Of a stretch of 64,000 bases of DNA, positions 11,301 to 22,023 are shown one piece after another. Location: assembly GCF_033439725.1 (NCBI RefSeq), contig NW_026944385.1, positions 1,426,001 to 1,490,000 of the forward strand. The letters run 5' to 3'. Source of the DNA: Neurospora tetraspora. Lineage: Eukaryota > Ascomycota > Sordariomycetes > Sordariales > Sordariaceae. The first letter of the stretch is position 1. Every line of letters starts with the position of its first letter. The notes under the pieces are model-generated. The model was not told where the DNA came from, searched no databases, and worked only from the letters and a program-made list of their open reading frames with translations. Both the position numbers and the translations under genes were made by a program.

Positions 11301-13680
11301 AATTAATCTTTTACTTAATAGACGAAGTAAAGCGCTAATAGCCGCCAACTATTAGGAAGGTTTTCTATTGAACTTTCTCTAAATATTATATTGTTAACGG
11401 TATTGCGAAATAGCGGGATAGGGCTATTATCGACCTTTATAATAAAGAATTCTAATTCTAATTAATTAATTATTAATATAATTCCCTAAATGCGGGCTAC
11501 CCTAATTATAATATTATTTACGAGCTCCTATAATGCGAATTGTATTAAGATGGTATATATAACGATATAAGGGTCTTTTATAAAGGATATCTTCCTCACG
11601 TAAAGACTAAATTCATTAAACGAAGTTTTATTAATTATTTTAAATTTATAGTTATATTTTTCATGCTATAGACAAATATTATGATTAATTATATTACCCC
11701 GCTACTGGAAAATACTTACTTTAACTAAACCTTTAAATGTATCGTTATTATTGTCGATTATTTAATTAAAATACGGTACTATATTCCGATTATAACTTCA
11801 GAAGCCGAAGAATTCGTAGACCATTTTATAGATTATATTTATTCGATTTATAGTTTACTAAATTCCGTCCTATCCGATAGAAATATTTAATTTATATTGC
11901 GTTTCCAATCTACCTTATATAAAAGACTATTTATTATTCGCAAATTAATTTCTACTTTCTACCCCTAAATTAACGTTTAGACCGAACGGATTAATGCTGA
12001 AATAAAATAATTCTTATAATTCTATATTAATTAGATTTAAATAGATTGGGTAAAGTGGCTATTAATCGCGGAGTTTATTAATAATAACGTTGTATCGTCG
12101 TTAATAAATATTTCCTACTTCTTCGCTAATTACGGTTATTACTTATAGATGGATACCGAGCTTCGTACGTTACCCCTACCCGATCTATTACTAGCCTAGC
12201 TAAAAGAATATTATAACGCTTTAGAATTAGTAGACCGCTTTTAAAAAATTTAGGATTTCGTAGTCTAATAGATTCGTTGTATTTAAGAATAGTACGAAGA
12301 TAACGCTAATAAGAAATATATTAATTCCCCTAAATACTGCGCCGGCGATATAATTTTATTAAATATAATTAACTTCGTTAACGGTCGCCCCTATATAAAA
12401 TTCTTACCCCGCTAGGAAGGATTATTTAAAGTTACTTAAACCGAAATTTATACCGTTTATTTCGCTCTACCAATTAATATAAAATATTCGCCGGTCTTCT
12501 ACGTCTCCATAATATAATTATAATCTAATAAGGGATTATTAAAATAAAATACCTTATTAAATGTCCGGGTAAATAACGGCCGTGTTATAATTCGAATAGA
12601 TAATTAGGAAGAATATAAGGAATAAACTTTCGAAAAATTTATTGATTGCGCCCAATTGGGTAATAGTTCGCACTAATATTACTATATTAAGTAGAAGACC
12701 AGGAATTTAACTTAGGAATCCGTTAGTAATATTATCGATTATAAGTACCGTTTATAGTAGTTTTATTGTAAGAATCCAGATAAGCCGGTCCCTCTAGAGG
12801 TTTAGAGCCTTTTATACCGCCTCGCCTCCGATTTTCCAACCTCCGTCTCTAATTTTCTAACTCCCGCCCCCGCTCTGGAACCCCCGCGATGCTACTCCGC
12901 CCGCGTATAACGGGAAATTGTTTCGGTTATTAATATAATAAAGCCGTTCCCGGATTTAATCATAATAATCGAAATGGATATAATAGTTAATAAAAAGGTA
13001 GAGGATAAATTATATCTAATTTTTAATAATATTGTAAAACGGTTAATAGATATATAGTTAAGAAAGTTACCCCCGACGTAATTTGTAGATTATAATAGAT
13101 TAATATAAAGGGATAAATCTAGTATTATATATATATATATATATTTTTTCAACTCTATAAGCTTCTTTTAAAAGGGAATAATATTATAGGGCTAACCTAT
13201 AATATATTTACACTATACTAATTGCATATATACTATATTAGACCTAGTGCTATAGCCTAGAGCTATATACTTACGTACTATTTATATGTTCTAATCACAT
13301 ACAATCTTACGTACACGCGCACAGACTAGTCCTACCTAGGCTCTCGCCTATATAGCTAGTCCTCTACGCATACTTCCCTTTCTCTCCTTCGTACAATAAC
13401 GTATATCTTACCCTACCCCCAACGGTGCCCTCTCGCCCCGTAATAACATATAATAATATTTTCGCAACTTCGAACTTCGCTATTATTAACATTACTCCAA
13501 ACCTCTTCAATATTAAAAATATTTTCGCTCGATCGTTCCAAAATACCCTATTCAATTATAAATACTTTTAACGTTACCTCCCACTCCGAAGAGCAATTTC
13601 GGCGACGTACGGCCGTACCTCTTATATAAGTATTTTCCTTTCGGGTACTAACTATGTTCCCGGCCTTCGTAAATAATATT
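8350..13680 (+). mobile_element. Ty3/gypsy LTR retrotransposon nested in the copia fossil
   Basis: On the plus strand the order is gag-like (about 8.6-9.2 kb), reverse transcriptase (about 9.9-10.6 kb), RNase H (about 10.6-10.9 kb), integrase (about 11.3-12.2 kb) and a chromodomain-like tail (about 12.4-12.7 kb). This is the Ty3/gypsy order, and the reverse transcriptase and integrase regions are still recognisable as family relatives. A purine-rich tract followed by an LTR-like start (TATTATAGGGCT at 13182) marks the 3' side. I could not find a matching 5' LTR, so the left edge is approximate and may be truncated. It carries many (dozens of) breaks and is saturated by RIP. It entered the copia element in opposite orientation and is therefore younger than it. 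Confidence 0.75.
9179..9592. mobile_element. Solo LTR, 414 bp, not RIP-mutated
   Basis: This GC-balanced island starts TGTTACGAA and ends TTCGTCACA, and is flanked by a perfect 5-bp target duplication GAAAG (9174-9178 and 9593-9597). Such ends and flanks define a solo LTR left by recombination of a full retrotransposon. The DNA on both sides is RIP-saturated gypsy sequence, while this insert shows no RIP bias. It therefore arrived after the last RIP of its host sequence, or was too short to trigger RIP. It has no coding capacity. It is the youngest layer of this nest. Confidence 0.85.
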
Positions 13681-16600
13681 TTAAAAACTAAAAAATTATA
13701 AAGTTATAATATAATAGGGTAAAAATACAATTAATACACAATAGTAAATCTATTCCAAGAGGTAAACTTTAACTTAGCTAGTAAAAAATATCCGGCCAGG
13801 CTATAAGGGCTTTTATCTTATATACAAACCCTTAATAAGCTCAGAATCCGACGCCCGGCCTCCGACCGTACGCCTTTATTGTTATCGCACCTACTCTACT
13901 ACTTATCATAACGGCCCCTTCGCCCCGCCTCATCGCTCTTATCGATTCATTATAACGTTCCGCTCTTCGGGCCTAATTCCCAAGCCCTTCGGCACAATAA
14001 TCTTACACGCGGCTTCCTATAGTTTGAAAGTCGGGAAGGAGATAGGCTCTAGTAAATTTATTATAAGGCCAGTAATAAGAGTAATTAGTAATATATTTGG
14101 CAGGGTAGGGTAATTAAATATAAAGTCGATAAATATTTTACTTTAAATAGTAAGTTCTAATAATTTTAAAACAGCCTTATTATTATCTTTTTAAAATTCG
14201 TTATCGAAGAGTAATGGTAGGAGAGGGGTAAGACCGTTATTTTCTATATTTTAATTTATATTAAAAAGTTTGAAATATCGTATAAATAATTAAAAAGGTT
14301 AATCAATTTAATTAAATAAATCGGCAATTGCGTTACTAATTAACTTTAATCCTTCTTTAAAATTGTTAAGGTTCCTTAAATAAATTAAACCTTTATTAAA
14401 AAATATATTACGTGTATAGACAATATAGTTAATCTACAAGTTCTAAAATTAATAAATAGAAGAAGTAATATAACTGATAAAGAATCCGATTTAGGCTTTT
14501 AATTAAAACTTTTTGTGCTATTATTCTTTTTTTTATATAGTATTTATTATTACGTATATTTTATAACTATAAATACGTAGATAATTGAAGTTAAGTTTAC
14601 GGGGCTCGGTTTATACCCCTTTACAGTAAATTACGATAGTATAAAACCATTGGTATAGTAATTTCTAATTATAGAAATACTTAAGTAATTAGTTAGTAAA
14701 ATAGACCAAGGCTAAAATAATTTAAAATTAGAAATTATAAGGGAATTTAACGCTATTTATTATTATACGCGCCTTTTCTTAAATTATACCCCCTAAATAT
14801 TCAATGTTGTTGTTTTGAATTTAAATATTAAGTATTGAGGGTTCGAAGATAATAACGCGTATAATTAGCTTATTTTTAATATATTAATTCTTAAATTCAT
14901 TATTATATTTAATATATTTAATTTTGATATTATATTAGTAATTAATTATATCGATAACCAGAAGGAGTTTTTTAATAGTAGCTTTAACTATTCGGTTCGT
15001 TATATAAATATATTAAACGAATTTAATCTATCGATAAGTAATAAATATAATATATTCAAAGTTACCTCTCCTTACTTTATATTTGAGGAAATTAATAACG
15101 AAAGGCTCTCTTAGGCTTAATCCTCTATCTTATCATTTTCGTTTAATTTATTATTTAATTTTTAAAATACTATACGAATCGTATTAATAAGTAGCAGGCC
15201 CTTTGAATTTAATACCTTCGATATTATAAAAGTATTCGAAGATTTGAAAATTATAATAACCGAATCGCTTATATTAGAATTTAACGGGCATTTTATATAT
15301 ACGACGGCCGGTAAAGGAATTAAAGCGATTTCGACGAATAAAAAACGCGGCCTAATTAAAAGACAGGGGTAGGTATTCGAGGACTGTCTAATAATAGATT
15401 TCTTAAAGGAAATAAAAAAATAAACTATTTAGCCAACGGAGGCAATTATTGGGCGGTTTATAATTTTAATAAAAACTTTGCTTTCGAAGTAGGCGTAGTA
15501 ATATAAAATTTATAATAAAATTAAAATAGAAGGCTACTTCTTTTAATTATAGTTTTAAAATTTCCTTCTCTCTCTATATTTTTATATTTATAATCCTAAA
15601 ACCTTTAATAGGTATTTAAAATTTATTAATTTAAATCTAATCCTTTAAGGATGTTATTCGAAACGAAGAGAAATAATTAATTTCGTTAAAATTATAAATA
15701 GAAGCCCCGGAATCGAAGATCATAAAATTCTCAAGTAAATAAATATTATGTTTACCGCTACTCGTATTGAAAATACCTTATTTAATGAAAATATTTAATT
15801 ATAAGTATTAATTTCTCGTCTCTTTCAATTTCTCGAAGTAATAGTTTACGTAAAGGTAATAAAACGGTCCTATATTTAATTCTTAGCCTTTTTAACCTTT
15901 TTACTAATTTTAAAATACTTTTCAAAATTTTTATTAATAAACTTTTAAATAGGGCCGCTTAATTTCTATTTAAAATTATCCCTAATTTTAAATATTAAAT
16001 ACTAGTAGCGCATTATTAAATAAAGGTTTCGTTCGTAAATTTTATAAAGCGGCGTAACGTTTCCTTTTATTTTCGGCCGTAAAAAATCTTTCACGTTTTT
16101 ATCCGCGCCGCGTTTCTTCCTTACGTTTACCTTCCGTTTCGTTTTATAATTAGAATTAGGAGCGTCTTCTTTATTAGATATGAATTTTTATAAATTAAAG
16201 TAATTAATATTCCAAACACTACGGATTATAGCATTTTTAAGATTAATTAATAGTATAATATATTCTAATATATTAACCCTTTTAAAATTAGTAAATATAT
16301 CTTTATATTTTAAAAATATTTCTTCGAATTTATTATCGAACTTTTAAAATTAATAATTCAAATAGGTTTATATTTATAAATTATATTAATAAAGTCGGTA
16401 AATTATAAAGTAAGGGAGGTTATTTTATTAATTCTAAATCTTTTTCTATTTAAGATAAGGATTTTTTAATCGGATAGCTACTTTTCGAAGTCTTTAGGTT
16501 ATTTCTTTATAATTTCTTTAAAAATATAATAGTTTCGTTAAATTTTAGCGATTTAATCGATAAATCAATAATTAATCTAATTGTTATTTTCTCTAAATTA

Positions 16601-17355
16601 ATTAACGGTAGATTTATTTTATTTACATAAAGTATTAATATAGTAAGTAGCAATATAAGTATTTATTTAATTATAAATTCGGGTATTAGTATCGTCGAAG
16701 TTTTTCTAATATTTATAGCGAGCGTTGTACGTATTATTAGTTTAATTGTACGTACTTTCCCGGTAGCTATTAGGTCGGTAGAGGGGTTAATAATTATATC
16801 CTCTTTAATATCCTACTTAATACAGTATTTATTATCCTCCTTTTCCTCTTTTTCGTTTTCTTCTCCTAAATTTCCTTCTTTATTATTTTCGTTAGCGCTA
16901 GCGGCGGCTTTTTCTTAGAGTTAAGTAGTAATAATAATTTCGGTAATAATACCGTTCGTATTAATAGTTATAGTAGTAATAGTTATTACGGTTATAATTA
17001 CGGCCTTTTTAATTCGGATTCCTCTATTGAATTTAACGAACTCCTTCTTTACCGCTAGAAGACGGTCCTTTACTTACTTAGTAAGGAAGAAGTTTTCCGG
17101 TTTTAAGGGTAGAACCTTTTAAATTATAAATCTTCCCTTAAGTAACTAATTTCTAAAGTCCTAATTAGTATTAGCGAATTTCTTAAGAACTTTATATTAG
17201 CTAGTCCAATCGGTAGGGGTATTGAGGATAACCGTAATAGCCTTATCAGTAAATTCCTTTAATAAGGATATAGTTAACATTATTAGTTTCATAGAAATCT
17301 TACTTATAATTAATAATTGTAGTATTGAACGTAAATACGCAAATCAGACTATTAA

Positions 17356-17528
17356 TTATCAAATGTAACGATATAGAATTAATTAATTAAAGAGTATCTA
17401 TAATTGACTCGCCCGGAAGGTATGAGGGGTACTGGAGTAACCCAAATATGCCCAGAAATCAGGCAACATCAGGTGGCTAGAACGCTAACCTCCATATGGT
17501 ATGGCTAAAACCACCCTTGAATCTGACA
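17356..17528 (-). repeat. 5' LTR of the copia fossil
   Basis: This is the partner of 7719-7890. Its outer edge meets the GATTG target duplication at 17529-17533, and gag-like sequence follows on its inner (minus-strand downstream) side. Confidence 0.85.
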
Positions 17529-17533
17529 GATTG

Positions 17534-19299
17534 CAGTTTCTCCAGACTTCTAACGTCTTGAGGTGATCTCGCTGTTGCAAATCGGAAGGCATGGATATCA
17601 ATGTCATGATTGTTTTCTTAGAAGAACGCATTGTCATGGCGCAGCGTCATGTATTCGTCCTTGTCACACCCTCTACGCTGATGCTGAGGCAAGGACGGCA
17701 CCTTTTCCTGTGGTCAACTCAAGGCATCCGTTCGAGCGTTCTTTCTGTGGCTTAATCAGAGTCGCTTGTTCTCTCCAAAGACTGACACAGACACAGGCCC
17801 AGACATGCCGTCACGAATCTGCCGTGTGGCTTGGCTAGCGTAGACCCGACACTCTCACTCAGACACCGGGGTCGCTAGCTCACGGCGGTGAAACGTCCGA
17901 CTGCAAAACACGATCGATCATGCTTTTCCTTCTTCAACTCAAGACCGAGGAGACCCAAGCGAGAAAAAGAAATGAGGACGGCAGATCGACGACAACTTCT
18001 TTAACCTCGGCCGAGTATTGCACCGAACTCTTCATTTTCTCTTCCCCGAGCCTTCTCACGGGTCCCGGTCCGCGATACGGTTCTGGAGGCCATCTCGCTC
18101 CGCATCCCCAACTTGGGAAGTTGGAACCACAAACAATATCTAGCCGTTTGCTTCTCCAGTCGTTCGCGATTCGTTAGTGTAGTCATGCGCAGACACACAG
18201 ACGCAACCCATTCATTCATCATGTTATGTCACAATCCAATCGACTGCACTCCAACCAGTGGCATTACCGAGTCCCGGTCAATATTCCTACCTCAAAACGT
18301 GCGGACCCTCCGGCTAAAGCGGTCGAGTTGGGAGTTGGCGTTCTAGAAGCTGGGCAGCTGGGTGGTGGTCAGACCGGCAACTTTCCATCGCTACTCTGCC
18401 CTCGCTCGGGTATACGTAATAGCTTCACAGAACTCCAGCAAAAGGGAACCTTCCAAGGGTGTGACCAAGGGGCCAGGGACAAGGGGCTTGTCTAAATAAG
18501 GCATGGTTCTCCAGGTCTCCATGTGGGCGCCAAGCAATTGCGCTTTGACATACCAAACCAAACTCGGGAACGTCTCGCTCTGTAACGAAATTGCTTGATG
18601 CTTCCCCAGACGATGGTACGCCGGACACTGCTACCGTCAGCGTCGCACTGCAGGATTTCGCACATTGTCTGCATTTTCATCTATAACCGACTGTCTCCTC
18701 ATACTTCGAATGCTTTCCCTGTCCCTTCCGAGATGTGGTTTTCCTTTATCCCTTTTCTTTCCTCTTTCTTTTGAACGGCTGGTGGTACAATACCCCGTTG
18801 ATCCTGGATTTCGTGTTCTTGACAAGCCGCCCGTTACCCTGCCATGAATGGACACATCTAAGATTAGGTCAATCGTGAAATTGAGGAGGGGGTCACTTGC
18901 GATGCTTTGAGAAGAACAACCATTCGGTTTCTGCTTGTCACCTTTCAGCCCCTTGCGGACGGTAACTCAGCATTCACGCGGGAAGAGAGAAAGCTTCATC
19001 CCACCGACCCGTCAGTTCGGTTCCACGGGCCACCCGTTCGAGTCTCCACTTCCCCAGGTTCCAATTCGAAGGCGGGACGGTTCCATTCACTTGTGGTTGA
19101 TGTACCTGCCCGTTGACCAGTCAACCACGTCTCAGGTCCAGCATTGACGATTTGGACGGACCTTGCATGCGGGCCTCTTGTCGTTCGACAGGTCGCAATC
19201 CCGACCCTCTCTCTGGCCATTGATGTACTTTATCGAACTGAACAATTCAACAACAGACCGGGCAATATCGCTTCACAACCACCGACAGGCACCGTCACG
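17534..19299. other. Long non-coding upstream region of the GPCR gene
   Basis: Base composition returns to normal immediately after the copia target duplication. ORFs here are short, overlap on both strands and show no domain. The region probably holds the promoter and a long 5' UTR of the receptor gene, but I see no specific site I would defend. Confidence 0.5.
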
Positions 19300-20326
19300 A
19301 TGGCCATCACCGCGGCAGATACCGAGTCGGTCGTCATCATCGAGCGCGTCTGCTCCGCCCTGTCGCTTTTGGGTGGCCTCTTCGTCATCATCAGCTTCTC
19401 TGTTTCGGATGCTTTCCGACAGCGTGCTATCAACCGCATGGTTTTCTTTGCTACTTTCGGAAACATGCTCACCAACGTGGCTACACTGATGACCACGGCA
19501 TTTACGGACGATATCAACTCGTTTGGATGTCAACTGCAGGGGTTTCTGGTTCAGGTGTGAGTATTTGGTCCATGGATTTCGAGATACCCCGCGGGAGGTG
19601 AGGGAAGAGGTTATCTGCTCTTCAATCATCCTTCCTTTTGTCTTCAACTGAAGAGAGAAAATTGCTAACTCCATTGGCTGCAATAACAGCTTCATGCAAG
19701 GTGATGCTTTCTGGGCTCTGGCAATGGCCATCAACGTGTATCTCACCTTCTACCATAAGTTCGACGGAAGAGCTCTCAGGAAGATGGAGATCCCATATTT
19801 CCTCTTCTGCTACGGCGTCCCGTTCATTACCGGATTCACCTTCATCTTCGTCAGGCAACACGGCGAGAGACCCTACGGCAACGCAATCCTCTGGTGCTGG
19901 CTGAGCAAAAAGTGGGAAGTCTACCGTATTGCCACCTTTTATGCGCCTGTCTGGTACGTTGAATCCCTTTTTTACCATTCAAGACCAAGTAATAGGAAAG
20001 CTAACATGCCCTCCCAAAGGCTTTGCATCACTCTAGCAACCACCATCTACATCCGCGCCGGCCGTGACATCTACAAGAAGCGCCAAATCATGAACAAGTT
20101 CGGCTCCAGCGGCTCCGAAGGCGGTACCCTCATCGACATGTTCGCTCCAGCCTACAACTACAAGACCACCAAAGTCACCCAAACGACCGAGATCATCTCC
20201 CCTCCGTCGACCGCCAACGGCTACGGCGCCAACAAAGACGTTCCATTCCCACATACCCCATTCCGCCCAGCCGACGACGCCAACCTCCCCGCTCAAACCT
20301 CCGTAACCGTCACCATTTCCGCCGGC

Positions 20327-20376
<50 letters not shown>

Positions 20377-21103
20377 CTACTCATCAAACAAGCGCAGCTC
20401 TCAACCCCAGACCGAAATCACCACCGATCAATCCAACGGCGGCGGTATAACCGGCACAACAACCAACACCAACGAGCGAACCATCGTGCACATCTCAGCC
20501 GGCAACAACCCGGATCTCCCTCCCTCGGGAACAGCAGCCAACATGCAGACCCGAGCCCAGCGCCGCCTTGTTCACGAGGCGCACAACGCCGTCTGGTCTT
20601 ACACCAAGTGCGCCATCCTCTTCTTTTCCGTGTTGCTCGTCACCTGGATCCCGTCCTCGGGCAACCGCGTGTACAGCATTATCAACCACGGAGAAATCTC
20701 CAAGCCTCTATTCTTCGCCAGCGCCTTCGTCTTGCCGCTGCAGGGGTTCTGGAACGCCGTCATCTACGTGGTCACGTCGTGGGCGGCGTGCAAGGAGTTG
20801 GGCGCCGAGGTGGCCGAGGTGTTTGATGTGGTGAAATACAGGTGTATGTGCTGCTGTGTGGGTAGGAGGAATAAGAAAGGAGGAAACGAGGATGAGGATG
20901 GAATCATTCTGGAAAGCAGGATGTCAGGAAGGAGAGGGGATCCCAATCGCAGGAGGTCGGGAGGTGGAGGGGGACCGGGAAGTAGTAGTAGTTGGGCGAC
21001 GACCATGGCGAGGGCGAAGGCGCAGGAGATGGAGATTGATACGACTAGTATGGAGGATCTGACGGGCAATGGGGCGAGGATGGAGAGGGTGTCGCCTGTT
21101 TGA
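19300..21103 (+). CDS. gpr-3: cAMP-receptor-like G-protein-coupled receptor
   Basis: Three exons, 19300-19556, 19690-19953 and 20020-21103, give 534 residues. The start has GTCACGATGG context. Membrane segments begin with SALSLLGGLFVIISF and end with a helix pair around ILFFSVLLVTWIPSSGNRVY and LPLQGFWNAVIYVV, the layout of the Dictyostelium cAR/Git3-like fungal receptors. The second intron is 66 bp, so it stays open in frame, but removing it gives APVWLCITLATTIYIRAG, a clean membrane helix. The third intracellular loop is long and holds 17 consecutive Asn codons, all AAC. The Ser/Gly/Arg-rich tail is cytoplasmic. Such receptors signal through heterotrimeric G proteins; the ligand is unknown. 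The gene symbol rests on family and neighbourhood memory of N. crassa. Confidence 0.9.
20327..20377 (+). repeat. (AAC)17 microsatellite coding poly-Asn
   Basis: Seventeen perfect AAC codons lie in the third intracellular loop of the receptor. A pure trinucleotide run is likely to vary in length between strains. Confidence 0.95.
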
Positions 21104-21899
21104 GGAGGGAAGAGAAGGGGGACAAAAAGTCGGTCGGTTGTGTGGTAAGTACTGTTGGGATATGGATCGATGGCCTTTGATGGACAATCCGGGAGGAAAG
21201 ACAGTCGTGTACATCCTGTGCATATAGCGTTGGGAGTTTGGGTTCAAGTTGGGTTTGCGCTTTGCAGATTTTGTGCTTCTAGACTCAGAGCTCTTTCCGG
21301 CTGGGCGGTTATCCTTTGAGGTTTCTTTGCTGTTAGCGCGGGCGGACAACGTCTACTACCATGATACCCTGCATACGATCGTTTGAATGAGAAAGAAGTA
21401 TCTTCAATAAACAGCAAGCGGCGATGAAAGGTACCTGATTGCCTGTTTCCACGATGTGAGAGGATATTTTGAAGTGAACCGTCCGTTAAGGAGCACGGCC
21501 GCCATGCACCATCGTCCGGTTCCGCCTCCGGAATTGCAAGACCGCGCTGGCACGTCCAACAAGCAATAAGCATCACAACCGCTGCAAGGACCGATCAAGC
21601 TTCAAAGAAGTTGGCGAATCTTTTGGCCAGCCTGAGTCCTCAGCGTCTCGAGGCCACTAACATGGCGTCAGCTGTAGGGAGTAGCGAGACTAAGGAAGGA
21701 CAAGTCATTACGCATACCCTGCCAAAAACTACTGTCCTCCCTGACTCACTCGTGTGCCGCTCTTGGACAGACAGGGACAGTATTTTGTCGATCTGCTAGG
21801 GCGCAGCCCATACCGCGAAGGTGTGCGCTCACTGGGAAATCTGAAAAGAGGGAAAAAGAAAAGTAAGAGAGGAAAATACAAAAAAGGGGTAAAGTAACG
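21104..21899. other. Intergenic downstream of the GPCR gene
   Basis: This is probable 3' UTR and spacer. The overlapping short ORFs have no recognisable features. Confidence 0.5.
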
Positions 21900-21909
21900 A
21901 AAAAAAAAG

Positions 21910-22023
21910 TGTTCCACCCCCGGATTCGAACCGGCGGTTTCCTGATCCCTCACGGTTTCACCCGAGTAGCTGTTTAGAACGAGCATATAGACCAAGCGTG
22001 TTTACCAGTTACACCATCGGACC
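21910..22023 (-). tRNA. tRNA-like Pol III locus, possibly intron-containing tRNA or tRNA pseudogene
   Basis: On the minus strand a perfect A box (TGGTGTAACTGG, 22005-22016) and a perfect B box (GGTTCGAATCC, 21922-21932) are followed at once by a run of nine T residues (21908-21900), a Pol III terminator. The D stem GTGT/ACAC pairs. An anticodon stem CTTGG/TCAGG forms if an insert of about 40 nt, the size of a tRNA intron, is removed. The acceptor stem pairs only partly, the T stem has a G-G mismatch at its base, and the loop would read UAU at 34-36 with C instead of U at position 33. These defects make a degenerate tRNA, or another Pol III RNA using tRNA-type promoters, as likely as a working tRNA. 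Confidence 0.45.

Larger units (their letters stand above)
7719..17528 (-). mobile_element. Ty1/copia LTR retrotransposon, RIP-degraded fossil
   Basis: Direct repeats of 172 and 173 bp (7719-7890 and 17356-17528) are flanked by a perfect 5-bp target duplication GATTG (7714-7718 and 17529-17533). On the minus strand the LTR opens TGTCAG. A polypurine tract (AAGTGAGGGGG) precedes the 3' LTR at about 7893-7905. Gag-like sequence lies just inside the right LTR (about 16-17.3 kb), protease/integrase-like sequence follows (about 14-16 kb), and the end of the RNase H region adjoins the left LTR (about 7.9-8.3 kb). Pol is interrupted by the nested gypsy element. All frames carry many (dozens of) breaks and the internal DNA is extremely AT-rich, as expected from RIP. 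The differences between the LTRs that I could check are nearly all transitions, so they cannot be used as a clock. Confidence 0.85.

Noticed and set aside
13130-13146. Simple AT dinucleotide run
   Set aside because: Ordinary in RIP-saturated AT-rich DNA; not reported as a feature.
7719-17528. Reading the long LTR-like repeats as ends of the plus-strand gypsy element
   Set aside because: The polypurine tract, the pol end next to the left LTR and the gag start next to the right LTR all fit a minus-strand copia element. The gypsy coding order lies inside it.
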